From: PLOWO2-12-38-17 sp963709355
Lineage (GTDB): Bacteria; Planctomycetota; Brocadiia; Brocadiales; Brocadiaceae
Direction: 5' to 3'
Assembly: GCA_963709355.1 (NCBI GenBank)
Contig: CAVPVY010000005.1
Span: 1,054,001 to 1,118,000 of the forward strand
Length of the DNA: 64,000 nucleotides
The translations under genes were made by a program, and so were the position numbers. Below are positions 8,113 to 17,710 of this stretch, one piece after another (position 1 is the stretch's first letter; every line of letters begins with the position of its first letter). The notes under the pieces were generated by a model. That model searched no databases and was not told the origin of the DNA. It saw nothing but the letters and a program-made list of their open reading frames with translations.

Positions 8113-9243
8113 ATGAAAGGAAAGGGAATGATAGGGGCGGTGGTCTTGGGTGCAACGTTACTGGTAGGAGGTGTAGCGAGTGCAGGATTTATCCAGGGTA
8201 CCCATGTGAAGACGGAGATGCCATCGCCGTTTTTTGTAACGACGTCTCCGGATGGTGGGACGTTGTATATTTGTAATCAGTCAGGTCATAGTGTGACGTT
8301 TGTGGATGCCAAGACGCAGAAGGTGGTAGGTGAGGTGGCGGTAGGGGTACAGCCGGAGGCGGCAGCGCCCACGCCGGACAATGCGTTTTTGTATGTATGC
8401 AATGCTGAGAGTGACAGCGTATCGGTGATAGATATAGCCCGGAAGCAGGTAGTCAAGGAGATCAAGGTAGGAGACTGGCCAAGCGGGATAAAGATATCGA
8501 AGGATGGGAAGACGGCATATGTTGCATGTTCAGGTAACATGTGGAACACGATTGATGTAATCGACACGGGTAGGATGGAGAAGACAAGGTCTATATACAC
8601 GAGTGATTACGGTCCAAGGACATTGGACATATCGCCGGATGGAAATACGATAGCGGTGATCAATGATACGGTGGGTTCAATAAATAGGAGCGTTAATTTT
8701 ATAGATTTAGTTAGTGGAAAGGTGACCGAGAAGAGGGTAATCAGGGAGAGTTCGAACCTGAGGGATGTGGTGTATACGCCGGATGGTCAGTATGTGGCGG
8801 TGACGTATGAGAGTCCCAAGAACTGGTTACCGGTGTGCGAGGCAGAGAATGGTGAGGTATTTACGAACAACATAGCGGTGTTAGAGACCAAGCCTGGTGG
8901 TAAGGTAGCGAGGTTACCATTGGATGAGCTCAACAACTATGATGGTAATCCATATGGTTTAGCGATGGATCCGAAGGGGAAGTATTTGTACATAGGAGTG
9001 AGGGGAATGCATCGCGTGACTATACTGGATATGCAGAAGGTGTTGAACATAGTGCGCAGCAATTCACAGGCAGAGCTTGATTATTTGAGGGACGATCTTG
9101 GACTGGTAAGGGATTATCTGGTAGCCAGGGTACCGGTAGGACTTGGGCCAAGCTCAGTATGTTTGTCGCCAGATGGAAAGATTTGCTATGCAGCCAACTA
9201 TTTTTCAAACAACGTATCAGTAATAAGGACGCCGGTAGATTAG
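8113..9243 (+). CDS. hzsB: Hydrazine synthase subunit beta
   Basis: Beta subunit of the alpha-beta-gamma hydrazine synthase, which makes hydrazine from NO and ammonium in the anammoxosome. The 376 aa comprise a signal peptide (to about residue 24, VGGVASA) and then a seven-bladed beta-propeller with YVTN-type repeats (SPDGGTLYICNQSG, TPDNAFLYVCNAES, SKDGKTAYVACSG, SPDGKICYAANYFS). It has no haem motif, as expected for this subunit. A very strong ribosome binding site (TAGGAGGGAAGG) precedes the ATG. hzsC follows after 54 bases. Codons are far richer in G and C at third positions than in the flanking genes, which fits extreme expression. Confidence 0.96.
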   Translation: MKGKGMIGAVVLGATLLVGGVASAGFIQGTHVKTEMPSPFFVTTSPDGGTLYICNQSGHSVTFVDAKTQKVVGEVAVGVQPEAAAPTPDNAFLYVCNAESDSVSVIDIARKQVVKEIKVGDWPSGIKISKDGKTAYVACSGNMWNTIDVIDTGRMEKTRSIYTSDYGPRTLDISPDGNTIAVINDTVGSINRSVNFIDLVSGKVTEKRVIRESSNLRDVVYTPDGQYVAVTYESPKNWLPVCEAENGEVFTNNIAVLETKPGGKVARLPLDELNNYDGNPYGLAMDPKGKYLYIGVRGMHRVTILDMQKVLNIVRSNSQAELDYLRDDLGLVRDYLVARVPVGLGPSSVCLSPDGKICYAANYFSNNVSVIRTPVD

Positions 9244-9297
9244 TATATGAAGGTATTTGTCACTTATGTATTTTAATTTTAAGGAGGGAAGTATAAG

Positions 9298-10320
9298 ATG
9301 AATGGAATAGTAAAACTGGGTTTAGTTGCTGCCATAGGTATAGCCGGGGTGGTAACTACTGGTCAGTTGATGGCAGGCACACCGCAGGTAGTAGCGACGA
9401 TCCAGACAGGACCAGAGTGGGAGCCGCTGCCAAGGGGCGAGCCATTGACGGTGCCGGAGGTACATTACCGTGTAAAACACTCACCATACAAGAGTGAATT
9501 GGTGAGGTATGGTCAGTTCATATTCAACGATGCATCATGGGGACTCCAGGGCGAGTACGCATGCGCAAGCTGTCATTATGAGAGAGGGCAGACGACAGGA
9601 TTGATTTGGGACTTAGGAGATGAGGGTTGGGGCAGCTGGAAGAACGTTAAGTACATTCGTGGAGGAAGGTACTTACCGCCATTCAGGCATGAGGGATTTA
9701 CTGGTCACCCTGATGAAATTGTAGGTGCAACAAGCTCACTGGACAGGGTATGCGGAAGAGACCCTGGGTTTGTGTTCAGGAGCGAGAACTTTTCACCTGA
9801 GAGGTTAGAGTCACTTATTTGTTACATCAGGTCATTGGAGTTTACAGGAAGTCCGTTCAGGAATGCAGATGGTTCATTGACGGAGGCACAGAAGAGGGGT
9901 CAGAAGATATTTAATGACCCGAAGGTAGGATGTGAAGAGTGTCATCCTGGAGACCCGATGGATTCGAAGGCACTTTACAGTGATGCACAGACACACGACG
10001 TGGGAACGGGCCGTGTAGGAGTAAAGGGATTCAGGTCAACGCCTGGAAAGGTGTTCAACATGAAGGCGTTGGAGGCAGGAGAGGATCCATATGGTGAGGA
10101 GAGTGACACGCCTATAATTGGATTGGACCTTGTGAAGGAATTTGACACGCCGACATTGAGGGACATTTATGCGTCAGGCACATATTTTCATGATGGAAGT
10201 GCAAGGACGTTGTTAGACACGATAAACAATGCGGTGACGGAGAAGGACATGCATGGCAGGACGTCGCATTTGACGCAGCAGGAGTTAGAGGACTTAGTAG
10301 AGTTCATGAAGGCGTTATAA
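9298..10320 (+). CDS. hzsC: Hydrazine synthase subunit gamma (dihaem, peroxidase-like)
   Basis: Gamma subunit of hydrazine synthase, related to bacterial dihaem cytochrome c peroxidase/MauG. The 340 aa begin with a signal peptide (GLVAAIGIAGVVTTGQLMAG). The two haem sites are C89ASCH93 and C212EECH216. The C-terminal half keeps the family segment DTPTLRDIYASGTYFHDGSARTL. In the known enzyme this subunit binds NO and forms hydroxylamine at a c-type haem, which then moves to the alpha subunit. The ribosome binding site is AAGGAGGGAAG. It is transcribed with hzsB and hzsA and shares their biased codon use. Confidence 0.96.
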   Translation: MNGIVKLGLVAAIGIAGVVTTGQLMAGTPQVVATIQTGPEWEPLPRGEPLTVPEVHYRVKHSPYKSELVRYGQFIFNDASWGLQGEYACASCHYERGQTTGLIWDLGDEGWGSWKNVKYIRGGRYLPPFRHEGFTGHPDEIVGATSSLDRVCGRDPGFVFRSENFSPERLESLICYIRSLEFTGSPFRNADGSLTEAQKRGQKIFNDPKVGCEECHPGDPMDSKALYSDAQTHDVGTGRVGVKGFRSTPGKVFNMKALEAGEDPYGEESDTPIIGLDLVKEFDTPTLRDIYASGTYFHDGSARTLLDTINNAVTEKDMHGRTSHLTQQELEDLVEFMKAL

Positions 10321-10357
10321 GGTATTGGAGTGGAAGCGTTGGATATTTTAAGTAATA

Positions 10358-12808
10358 TTGAAAGGAGAAGGCCAACAGATGAGTAAGAAAATAGGAGTAG
10401 GGATAGCATCGGCGTTGGTAGCTGGTGCGTTGGTCTGCGGGAGTGTCTTTGCTTCGGGCTCACAGGTAATGACGGGTGGGTCGAAGCAGGGCAAGGCCTT
10501 GTGGACTGATTATTGTGGTATGTCGAAAGAGGTGCAGGGTCCGGTGGATGTGGTGTTATTTACGCAGTCACCGAGGACAGCCAAGGGGGACCCTTATCAG
10601 AATTATCCGCATTACATACCAGAGGGAAGCAGGGTAGTGTCGTATAATTTAAAGACGAAGGAATTGAAGGTATTGACGAATGATTTTGCGACGGCATTTG
10701 ATCCATGCACCTACTGGGATGGGAAGAAGTTTGCGTTTGCTGGGGTACACAAGAAGGGAGGCGGCTGCCAGATATGGGAGATGAACGTAGACGGTAGCGG
10801 AGTAAGGCAGATGACGGATTACAATGGTACATGCAGGTCACCGGTATATTATGCTGCTGGTAGTATAGAGGAAGGCAAGGGTCGTATCATATGGCGTGAC
10901 AGGTATTTTGAAGGAGACTGGAAGGAGAGGGGAACTGTAGAAAAGACAGGATTCTTAATTATAGCGGCATCGCCAGATGGTGTGATGGACGAGTTCCACA
11001 ATCCATATGCATACAATTTATTCAGGTTAGATACGCAGGGTGGGAAGGTGACGGAGAGGATTACCGGGCACGTATTGTCAGGTATTGAATTTCCAAGCCT
11101 GAACACTGTTATAGACCAGATCACGTACAATATCAGTTCTAACTTTGATCCTGCATTGACGCCTGACGGAAACATTTTGTTTTCAAGTGTACAGGCAAAT
11201 GGCAGCAGGGCAGGTGGAGAGGGAAGGGTGATGTTGTGTGTAGATAACTGGGATGGTGCATATCCAAGACCGATATATGGAAACTGTGACGGTGAGATAG
11301 GCGGGGCTAGTGGCAGGTCGCAGTCAAAGATTACGTTTGGTGACAGGAAGTTAGTATATATAGAGTCACCGTATATGAACTGGGGGGTAGGTCAGTTGGT
11401 AGCAGTGAGCTGGGATGCGCCATACAATAAGACCTATGAGAGGTTGAGCAAGGACGAAGGTGGATTGTACAGGAGTCCATATCCACTGCCGGATGACAGG
11501 ATGTTGGTATCCTATGCTGAGAGGGGAGATTTTGGTATCTACTGGTTTGACTTCAAGAGTGGCAGGGCAGGGGAGTTAGTGTACAATGATGCGGAGTGGA
11601 ATGATCATCAGCCAGCGCCGGTGTACGTAAAGTACAAGCCGAGGTGGATAAACACATTTACGGCTGGACATAACTTTGGTGTAACGACGGTGACGTATCA
11701 GCCATTTGACCAGGTGAAGGTGGAGGGATATCCACATTCATGGGCTACATGGATATGTTTTGATACGACGTTAACGGATTTACCGGTAGGTCCATATCCT
11801 GCGCAGAGGGCGAAGGATACGAAGCAGGGTGATGTGAAGGCAATGAGGTTTATTGAGGGACTACCGTGCATTGAGCCTGATCAAAGCAGGTTCAAGGTTG
11901 GTGCAGGAAAGCATTTGATTGGTGGAGCCAGGTCGGACAGCAACTCAGGTACATCATTCCAGCAGAGGAGGATCATTGGATATCAGTATGTAGAGGACGA
12001 TGGTTCAGCTGTAACCTCGCATCCAGCGGATATGCCATACTATTTCCAGAACCTGGACGAGAGGGGTATGGCGGTGCAGACGGCGTTAGCATGGGCGTAC
12101 GTGAGGCCGTATCATGGAAGGATATGCAGCGGGTGTCATGATGGTTCATACAGGGGAAGGGCGTTCCAGAACCAGCACACGAAGGCATTGTATAATTGGT
12201 GGTATGATGATCGTAGCCATTATGATTCACCATTTACCTTTGCATACCTGAAGTTTGACAAGCAAGGATTTTATGCGGGTGTAAAGCATGGTGATGATGT
12301 GGTGGTGCCATCGGATGTGTACTATGGAGGCCCATCAGGAACGACGTCACAGCCTGTGGAGGGTTTAACGGATGAGAAGAGGAGGACGGTGGATTTTCGC
12401 AGGGATTTACAGCCTATAATAGATGCGAAGTGTGCGAAGTGCCACGATGCGAACACGCCTCCAGACCTCAGTGGTGGTTCGGAGTTAGTGGGTGTGGACG
12501 GAGTAGCGGCATTTAGCCGTGCATACAACAGTTTACTGGAGGTACAGAGGGGTAAAGACACCAATCTCGGTGGTAGGTATATCAATCCATCAGCAGCCAT
12601 CAACAGTTTGCTGACTTGGAGGCTGTACGAGGAGACGTTGAGTCAGTTTGCGCCCAGGGATAATGTGTTCCCGGTAGAGGGAAGGGTGATGCATGATAAA
12701 TTCCTGACGCAGGATGAGAGGTATTTATTTGTAGAGTGGATGGATATTGGGGCACAGTGGGATAACATCCAGGGACCGGATTTCTATCCAGGTTATCATG
12801 CTAAATAA
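10358..12808 (+). CDS. hzsA: Hydrazine synthase subunit alpha (dihaem)
   Basis: Alpha subunit, which carries the site where hydroxylamine and ammonia condense to hydrazine. The 816 aa comprise a signal peptide (GIASALVAGALVCGSVFA), a large beta-propeller-like N-terminal and middle region (repeats such as SPDGVMDEFHNPYAYNLFRLD) and a C-terminal part with two haem sites, C590SGCH594 and C692AKCH696. The length matches the known Kuenenia subunit closely. The gene begins 37 bases after hzsC with GAAAGGAGAAGG as ribosome binding site and ends 80 bases before a strong terminator. It is the last gene of the hzs unit. Confidence 0.96.
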   Translation: MKGEGQQMSKKIGVGIASALVAGALVCGSVFASGSQVMTGGSKQGKALWTDYCGMSKEVQGPVDVVLFTQSPRTAKGDPYQNYPHYIPEGSRVVSYNLKTKELKVLTNDFATAFDPCTYWDGKKFAFAGVHKKGGGCQIWEMNVDGSGVRQMTDYNGTCRSPVYYAAGSIEEGKGRIIWRDRYFEGDWKERGTVEKTGFLIIAASPDGVMDEFHNPYAYNLFRLDTQGGKVTERITGHVLSGIEFPSLNTVIDQITYNISSNFDPALTPDGNILFSSVQANGSRAGGEGRVMLCVDNWDGAYPRPIYGNCDGEIGGASGRSQSKITFGDRKLVYIESPYMNWGVGQLVAVSWDAPYNKTYERLSKDEGGLYRSPYPLPDDRMLVSYAERGDFGIYWFDFKSGRAGELVYNDAEWNDHQPAPVYVKYKPRWINTFTAGHNFGVTTVTYQPFDQVKVEGYPHSWATWICFDTTLTDLPVGPYPAQRAKDTKQGDVKAMRFIEGLPCIEPDQSRFKVGAGKHLIGGARSDSNSGTSFQQRRIIGYQYVEDDGSAVTSHPADMPYYFQNLDERGMAVQTALAWAYVRPYHGRICSGCHDGSYRGRAFQNQHTKALYNWWYDDRSHYDSPFTFAYLKFDKQGFYAGVKHGDDVVVPSDVYYGGPSGTTSQPVEGLTDEKRRTVDFRRDLQPIIDAKCAKCHDANTPPDLSGGSELVGVDGVAAFSRAYNSLLEVQRGKDTNLGGRYINPSAAINSLLTWRLYEETLSQFAPRDNVFPVEGRVMHDKFLTQDERYLFVEWMDIGAQWDNIQGPDFYPGYHAK

Positions 12809-12888
12809 ATCCTGCAGGACAATCTGAGAAGATTACTCCTCATAACAACAACTAATCCTCGGGAATACGGGGAATAGTAAAATAAACT

Positions 12889-12937
12889 AAAGAGCTGGGT
12901 TACTGAAATATACTACTAACCCAGCTCTTTGTTTTTG
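12889..12937 (+). terminator. Rho-independent terminator of the hydrazine synthase unit
   Basis: A perfect 14-base inverted repeat, AAAGAGCTGGGTTA (12889-12902) and TAACCCAGCTCTTT (12917-12930), has a 14-base loop and is followed by GTTTTTG. It lies 80 bases after the hzsA stop. This is the clearest terminator in the window and ends the hzsBCA transcript. Confidence 0.92.
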
Positions 12938-13080
12938 ATAAAGAGCTAATTTATAAAATTGGAAAAATGGAAGAGTTTCTGTTAATATAATAATCAGTTG
13001 TTATTGTAATTAGAAAAAAAAGAATCGATTAATAAGATAACATATTAATTAATTATTCGAAATAATTCTTAGAAAAAGAG

Positions 13081-14106
13081 ATGAAGAATATATTATTAAT
13101 AACGTTACAATTAGTGATAATTGTTGTAAGTTTTACAAGATTAATTGCAAATGATACAAATAATGAAGGTATTGTTAAAAAATATGAAGTAGATAAACCG
13201 AAATTACTTTTTGATGAACAATCTTATGATTTTGGTAGGATTTATATAGGGGAGAGTATATCACATATATTTAAGTTTAAGAATGCAGGTGTTGGTATAT
13301 TAGTTATAGAAAATGTTAAAACATCATGTGGTTGTACTGCTGCTTTAGTATCAAAAAACAAATTACAAAAAGATGAAGAAAGTGAAATTGAGGTTAAATT
13401 TAATGCAGGTAAATATGTTGGCAAAGTTACAAAATCTATAACTATAAATTCGAATGATTCGGAAAAGCCAAAACATAAAATAACGATAACGGGAGAGGTG
13501 ATTGAAGAAGTTAGTGTTAATCCAAAAAGACTAAACTTGGGTATTATCAGAAGAGGTGATGCCATAAGTAAAAATATAGAAATCAGGACCGTACCTGAAT
13601 TAAATATTGAGGTGAAAAAAGTTGAATCACCCGATCCCTATGTTTCAGTTTCAAAAGCTGAGAGTACTGGTAAACACATATATAATTACAAGGTAACAAT
13701 TGGGAATTATGAATACATAGGAAAAGTGAATGGAATTATTTTTATTTATACTACAAGTGGCAAACAAGAGAGAGTGGATTTGCCATTTTCAGCAGAGTTT
13801 GTTGGAGATATAACTTATTATCCTGAGTCATTATCTTTCGGAAATGTTAGAAGGGATCAAGATATTAAAAGAACTATAATTGTAAATTTTATAAATAAAG
13901 ATATAAAGATTGAGAAGATTGAGTTTGAGCCAGCTAATTTCAGTTATTTAATATCTGATTTTAGTAGTGCAGGCAATAAAGTCATAGATGTAAAATTAAA
14001 TAATCATAATGCAATTGGCAAAGTTAATGGGAATTTAAAGATTTACACAAATAGTGTCATTCAGCCAATTATTAACATCCCTATAAGTGGAGAGGTAAAG
14101 GGTTGA
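13081..14106 (+). CDS. Exported DUF1573 protein with three Ig-like repeats
   Basis: 341 aa with a signal peptide (about residues 3-22) and then three ASH/DUF1573-like beta-sandwich repeats. The first is the best conserved: FGRIYIGESISHIFKFKNAG, then TSCGCTAA. The CGC sequence typical of DUF1573 is present in repeat one only. The family is common in planctomycetes and bacteroidetes and has no settled function; such proteins are probably periplasmic or anammoxosome-lumen adaptors. The ATG at 13081 follows GAAAAAGAG. The downstream cytochrome fusion gene overlaps its stop by four bases, so the two are translationally coupled. Confidence 0.8.
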   Translation: MKNILLITLQLVIIVVSFTRLIANDTNNEGIVKKYEVDKPKLLFDEQSYDFGRIYIGESISHIFKFKNAGVGILVIENVKTSCGCTAALVSKNKLQKDEESEIEVKFNAGKYVGKVTKSITINSNDSEKPKHKITITGEVIEEVSVNPKRLNLGIIRRGDAISKNIEIRTVPELNIEVKKVESPDPYVSVSKAESTGKHIYNYKVTIGNYEYIGKVNGIIFIYTTSGKQERVDLPFSAEFVGDITYYPESLSFGNVRRDQDIKRTIIVNFINKDIKIEKIEFEPANFSYLISDFSSAGNKVIDVKLNNHNAIGKVNGNLKIYTNSVIQPIINIPISGEVKG

Positions 14107-15458
14107 ATGAAGAATATAAAATGATGCGGAGATTATATTTAATTTGTTTTTTTCTTTGTTTTATAGGCGTTATACCAAAAGTTGCTTTTAGTTCTTCAGG
14201 GGATATATTGATAGTATTTTCAGGTGAAGAAACAGGGAATCTTGAACCTTGTGGTTGTTACGTTGGGCAAATAGGAGGCATTTCGAGAAGATACACAATT
14301 ATTGACCAACTGAAGAAAATAAACAAAGTAATACCGGTAAGTTTGGGTGATCTTACTAATGGGAATGAACGTCAGGATGAAATTAAAATGGAAATTCTCG
14401 CTCGTGCAATGAAGAAGATGGGCTACGTTCTTCATAACATTGGTGAAAAAGAGATTGAAATAAGTCCACGAGTGCTTAGTTATTTATCACAAACAAGTAA
14501 TATTATTTTCCTTTCAAGTAATACCCAGATTAATTACCAATTTCCTGTGATAATTAATAAATATGTTATAAATGAATATGTTGAGAAAAAACGTAGTTTA
14601 AAAATTGCATTTTTAGGCATTCTATCAAAAATATTTTCAGATAATATTTTGTCAAACGACGTGTGTGTTGATGATCCAGTGAGTGCTTTAAGACCACTAA
14701 TTAAAGAGTTACGTAATAAGGTAGATTTAATGGTATTATTATCTCATGCACCTTTTGAAGAATCTGTAGAATTTGCAAAATTATTTCCTGAAATTGGATT
14801 AATTATAACTGGGCATGGTATGGATGAACCTGCGGATTCTGTAAAATACATTAGAGATACTCCAATTGTGTCTCCTGGAAGAAATGGTAGATTTATTGGA
14901 ATTGCAAGATACTCTGTAACCAATAAAGGTTTAAAAAGAAAATCAATAGAAGTTATTCCATTGGATAATAAATACAATGATTCGCAAGAAATGAGTTTAT
15001 TATTAAAAGAGTACCAGCAAATATTGAAAAATGAGGATTTATTGGGAAAGACTTATAGAGAACCACTTCCCAGCGGGCTATCATATGTGGGTAGTTCTGC
15101 ATGTGGAATATGCCATAAAATAGTATATGAACACTGGAGTAATACTGCACATGGTAAATCATATGATACTTTGGTAAATACCGGACATCAATATGATCCT
15201 GAGTGTATTAAATGTCATACGATTGGTTTTAGGCATATTTCTGGATTTTTAGATTATGATGAGACTCAGCAATTAATAAATGTGGGTTGTGAAAGCTGTC
15301 ATGGAGCTGGAAGTTTACATATAAACTTAGTCAACAAGAACTATGGGAAGACAAATGAGAGTGGTTGCGAGATGTGTCATGACAGTGAACACAGTCCTGC
15401 TTTCGAATTTAAAGAATATTGGGAGAAAATTAAGCATCCAAGAGAAGTATTAAGATAG
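14103..15458 (+). CDS. Metallophosphatase-like domain fused to tetrahaem cytochrome c
   Basis: 451 aa. A signal peptide is followed by a 5'-nucleotidase/UshA-like domain (about 28-300: GNLEPCGCYVGQIGGISRR, SLGDLTNGN, LLSHAPFEE, ITGHGMDEP) and a c554-like domain with four haem sites: C334GICH, C368IKCH, C396ESCH and C422EMCH. The usual metal ligands DxH and GNHE of the phosphatase are not seen (GEETGN and GEKEIE stand there), so the first domain may be a non-catalytic scaffold. The start is TTG at 14103, supported by GGAGAGG upstream and overlap with the DUF1573 stop; ATG at 14121 is the alternative. It probably moves electrons in the same compartment as hydrazine synthase. Confidence 0.82.
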   Translation: MNEEYKMMRRLYLICFFLCFIGVIPKVAFSSSGDILIVFSGEETGNLEPCGCYVGQIGGISRRYTIIDQLKKINKVIPVSLGDLTNGNERQDEIKMEILARAMKKMGYVLHNIGEKEIEISPRVLSYLSQTSNIIFLSSNTQINYQFPVIINKYVINEYVEKKRSLKIAFLGILSKIFSDNILSNDVCVDDPVSALRPLIKELRNKVDLMVLLSHAPFEESVEFAKLFPEIGLIITGHGMDEPADSVKYIRDTPIVSPGRNGRFIGIARYSVTNKGLKRKSIEVIPLDNKYNDSQEMSLLLKEYQQILKNEDLLGKTYREPLPSGLSYVGSSACGICHKIVYEHWSNTAHGKSYDTLVNTGHQYDPECIKCHTIGFRHISGFLDYDETQQLINVGCESCHGAGSLHINLVNKNYGKTNESGCEMCHDSEHSPAFEFKEYWEKIKHPREVLR

Positions 15459-15490
15459 TTACACAACATTGTGAAATAGTATGTTTAGAA

Positions 15491-17668
15491 ATGATAAAGA
15501 TTGCGTTTTATTGGCATCAACATCAACCGTATTACAAAGACAGTATAACCGGTGAATATCTTTTGCCATGGGTTAGGCTGCATGGCATAAAAGATTACAT
15601 TGGAATGGTATTGTTGTTGAAGGAGTTCCCCGAAATACATCAGACCTTCAATTATGTTCCGTGTTTGTTGGAACAGCTCAGTGATTATGAGAAAGGTTAT
15701 ACTAATGACAGATATTGGAAACTAGCTGAAAAACCTGTTGAAGACCTTATAGAGGAGGAAAAATATTATATATTAAATAATTTTTATTCTGCAAATCATC
15801 AAAACATGATAGATGTTTATCCGAGATATAGAGAATTATTGAGAAAAAGAAATTTCAGAAGAAAGCGTGCACAGGATGTAATCAATGAGTTCTCGAATAA
15901 TGATTTTCAAGACCTGCAGGTATGGGCAAACCTTACATGGTATCATCCCTTAATTATAAAAAGAGATTCTATATTATCAGAAATGGTAATAAAGGGAAAA
16001 GGATTTTCGAATGAAGATAAAGAATTTGTTCTGTCCAAACAAATAGAAGTTATTAAACAAATTATACCACTTCATAAACAATTACAAGACTCAAATCAAA
16101 TAGAAATTACAACGTCTCCCTTTTATCATCCTATATTACCGTTATTATGTGATCAGGAGTCGGCAAAGGTTGCTTTGCCAAAAATACGAATACCTAGTAA
16201 AAGATTGATTGCAAATAATGATGCGAAAATGCAAATAGAAATGGCAGCTCAAGCCTACGAGAAATACTTTGGGAGAAAACCTTGTGGTATGTGGCCATCT
16301 GAAGGTGCTGTGAGTGATGATATTATTCCACTAGTTGCCAATGCTGGTTTTAATTGGCTTGCATCAGATGAAGAAATACTTGCTTATACATTAGGTAAAC
16401 AGATAAATAGAGATAAGTATGGAGATGTTATCGATCCTGATATTTTATATAAACCATATCGAATAAGTGTAAATAATAACGTTATTAATATGGTGTTTCG
16501 CGATCATAACCTATCTGATTTAATTGGCTTTCAATATTCAAAATACAGTTCAGACTTTGCAGTATCTGATTTTATAAATAGAATTAATAGTTTGAAAAAA
16601 TATAATAATAAAAATCCATTTCTGGTTACAATTATATTGGATGGCGAGAATGCGTGGGAACATTACTCTAATAATGGTCTTGATTTTCTAATAAAACTGT
16701 ATGATGAAATTCGCAAGGATGGGGACTTAGAATGTGTGCGTATTTCTGACTATTTAAGAGAATATCCAACAGAACAAACGTTAAATCATGTATATCCAGG
16801 TTCCTGGATAGGACATAATTTGGCGACTTGGATTGGTCATGAGGAAAAGAATAGAGCATGGGAACTTATAGAACAAACACGGTCATTTCTACAGGAGCAT
16901 ACAAATGAGAAGAACAATTTAAATGGTGTTAAATGCGCATGGGAAGAGATATTCATATCTGAGGGTAGTGATTGGTTTTGGTGGTTTGGAGACGATCATT
17001 TTACACCCCATAAGCATGAGTTTGATAATTTGTTTAGATTACATCTTAAAAATGTATACAAGTTTTTGAATATAGATTCTCCAAAAATATTAGAAACGCC
17101 AATTACTAAAACAAGTATAAGTATGGTTTACACAAGTCCTAGAAGATTCTTAAATATTAAATTGGACGGAGTGGTTAGTAATTATTTCGAATGGCATGAT
17201 GCAGGTATATATAACACTGAAAAAAATTGCGATACAATGCATAGAACCTACGGTCAATATATTAAAAATGTATATTATGGATTTGACATTAATAATCTTT
17301 TTGTAAGACTCGATTTTGGAAGAGAGCTGTTACCTCAATTTATAGAGGACGGGAAACTTGTAATTACATTCATTCAGCCTTTAGAAGTACAAGTATATAT
17401 TTCAGGATTTTTGAATAGACCATTAAATTATGTAATTAAGGGTAAGAATTGTAGCTCTAATGAGAAGATATTTTACAGTGTTTTTTTTGATAAAATATTT
17501 GAATTATCATGTTCTTTTAAGGATTTAGGCTTTTTCTCTGGTACAAGTGTTGAGTTTTTTATTGACTTAGTAAAAGACTGCAAGATTGTTCAGAGGGTAC
17601 CAATCAATACTACATTTTGTTTTTCAGTGCCAACCGAAGAATTTGAAAGAATAATGTGGCAAGTTTAG
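15491..17668 (+). CDS. Glycoside hydrolase family 57 alpha-glucan enzyme
   Basis: 725 aa. The GH57 catalytic domain shows the conserved motifs WHQHQPYY near the N-terminus, GMWPSEGAVSDD with the nucleophile Glu271, and ILDGENAWEHY with the acid/base Asp384. The region after about residue 520 is a beta-rich domain typical of the amylopullulanase and 4-alpha-glucanotransferase branches. It cuts or rearranges alpha-1,4/1,6 glucans and is cytoplasmic, as no signal peptide is seen. It stands at the head of a glycogen gene set with glgA and glgC, so turnover of stored glycogen is the likely role. The exact bond specificity is not certain. Confidence 0.88.
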   Translation: MIKIAFYWHQHQPYYKDSITGEYLLPWVRLHGIKDYIGMVLLLKEFPEIHQTFNYVPCLLEQLSDYEKGYTNDRYWKLAEKPVEDLIEEEKYYILNNFYSANHQNMIDVYPRYRELLRKRNFRRKRAQDVINEFSNNDFQDLQVWANLTWYHPLIIKRDSILSEMVIKGKGFSNEDKEFVLSKQIEVIKQIIPLHKQLQDSNQIEITTSPFYHPILPLLCDQESAKVALPKIRIPSKRLIANNDAKMQIEMAAQAYEKYFGRKPCGMWPSEGAVSDDIIPLVANAGFNWLASDEEILAYTLGKQINRDKYGDVIDPDILYKPYRISVNNNVINMVFRDHNLSDLIGFQYSKYSSDFAVSDFINRINSLKKYNNKNPFLVTIILDGENAWEHYSNNGLDFLIKLYDEIRKDGDLECVRISDYLREYPTEQTLNHVYPGSWIGHNLATWIGHEEKNRAWELIEQTRSFLQEHTNEKNNLNGVKCAWEEIFISEGSDWFWWFGDDHFTPHKHEFDNLFRLHLKNVYKFLNIDSPKILETPITKTSISMVYTSPRRFLNIKLDGVVSNYFEWHDAGIYNTEKNCDTMHRTYGQYIKNVYYGFDINNLFVRLDFGRELLPQFIEDGKLVITFIQPLEVQVYISGFLNRPLNYVIKGKNCSSNEKIFYSVFFDKIFELSCSFKDLGFFSGTSVEFFIDLVKDCKIVQRVPINTTFCFSVPTEEFERIMWQV

Positions 17669-17710
17669 TTTGTAACTAGTTATTAATACCATTTTGTTGA
17701 GGATAGAAGA

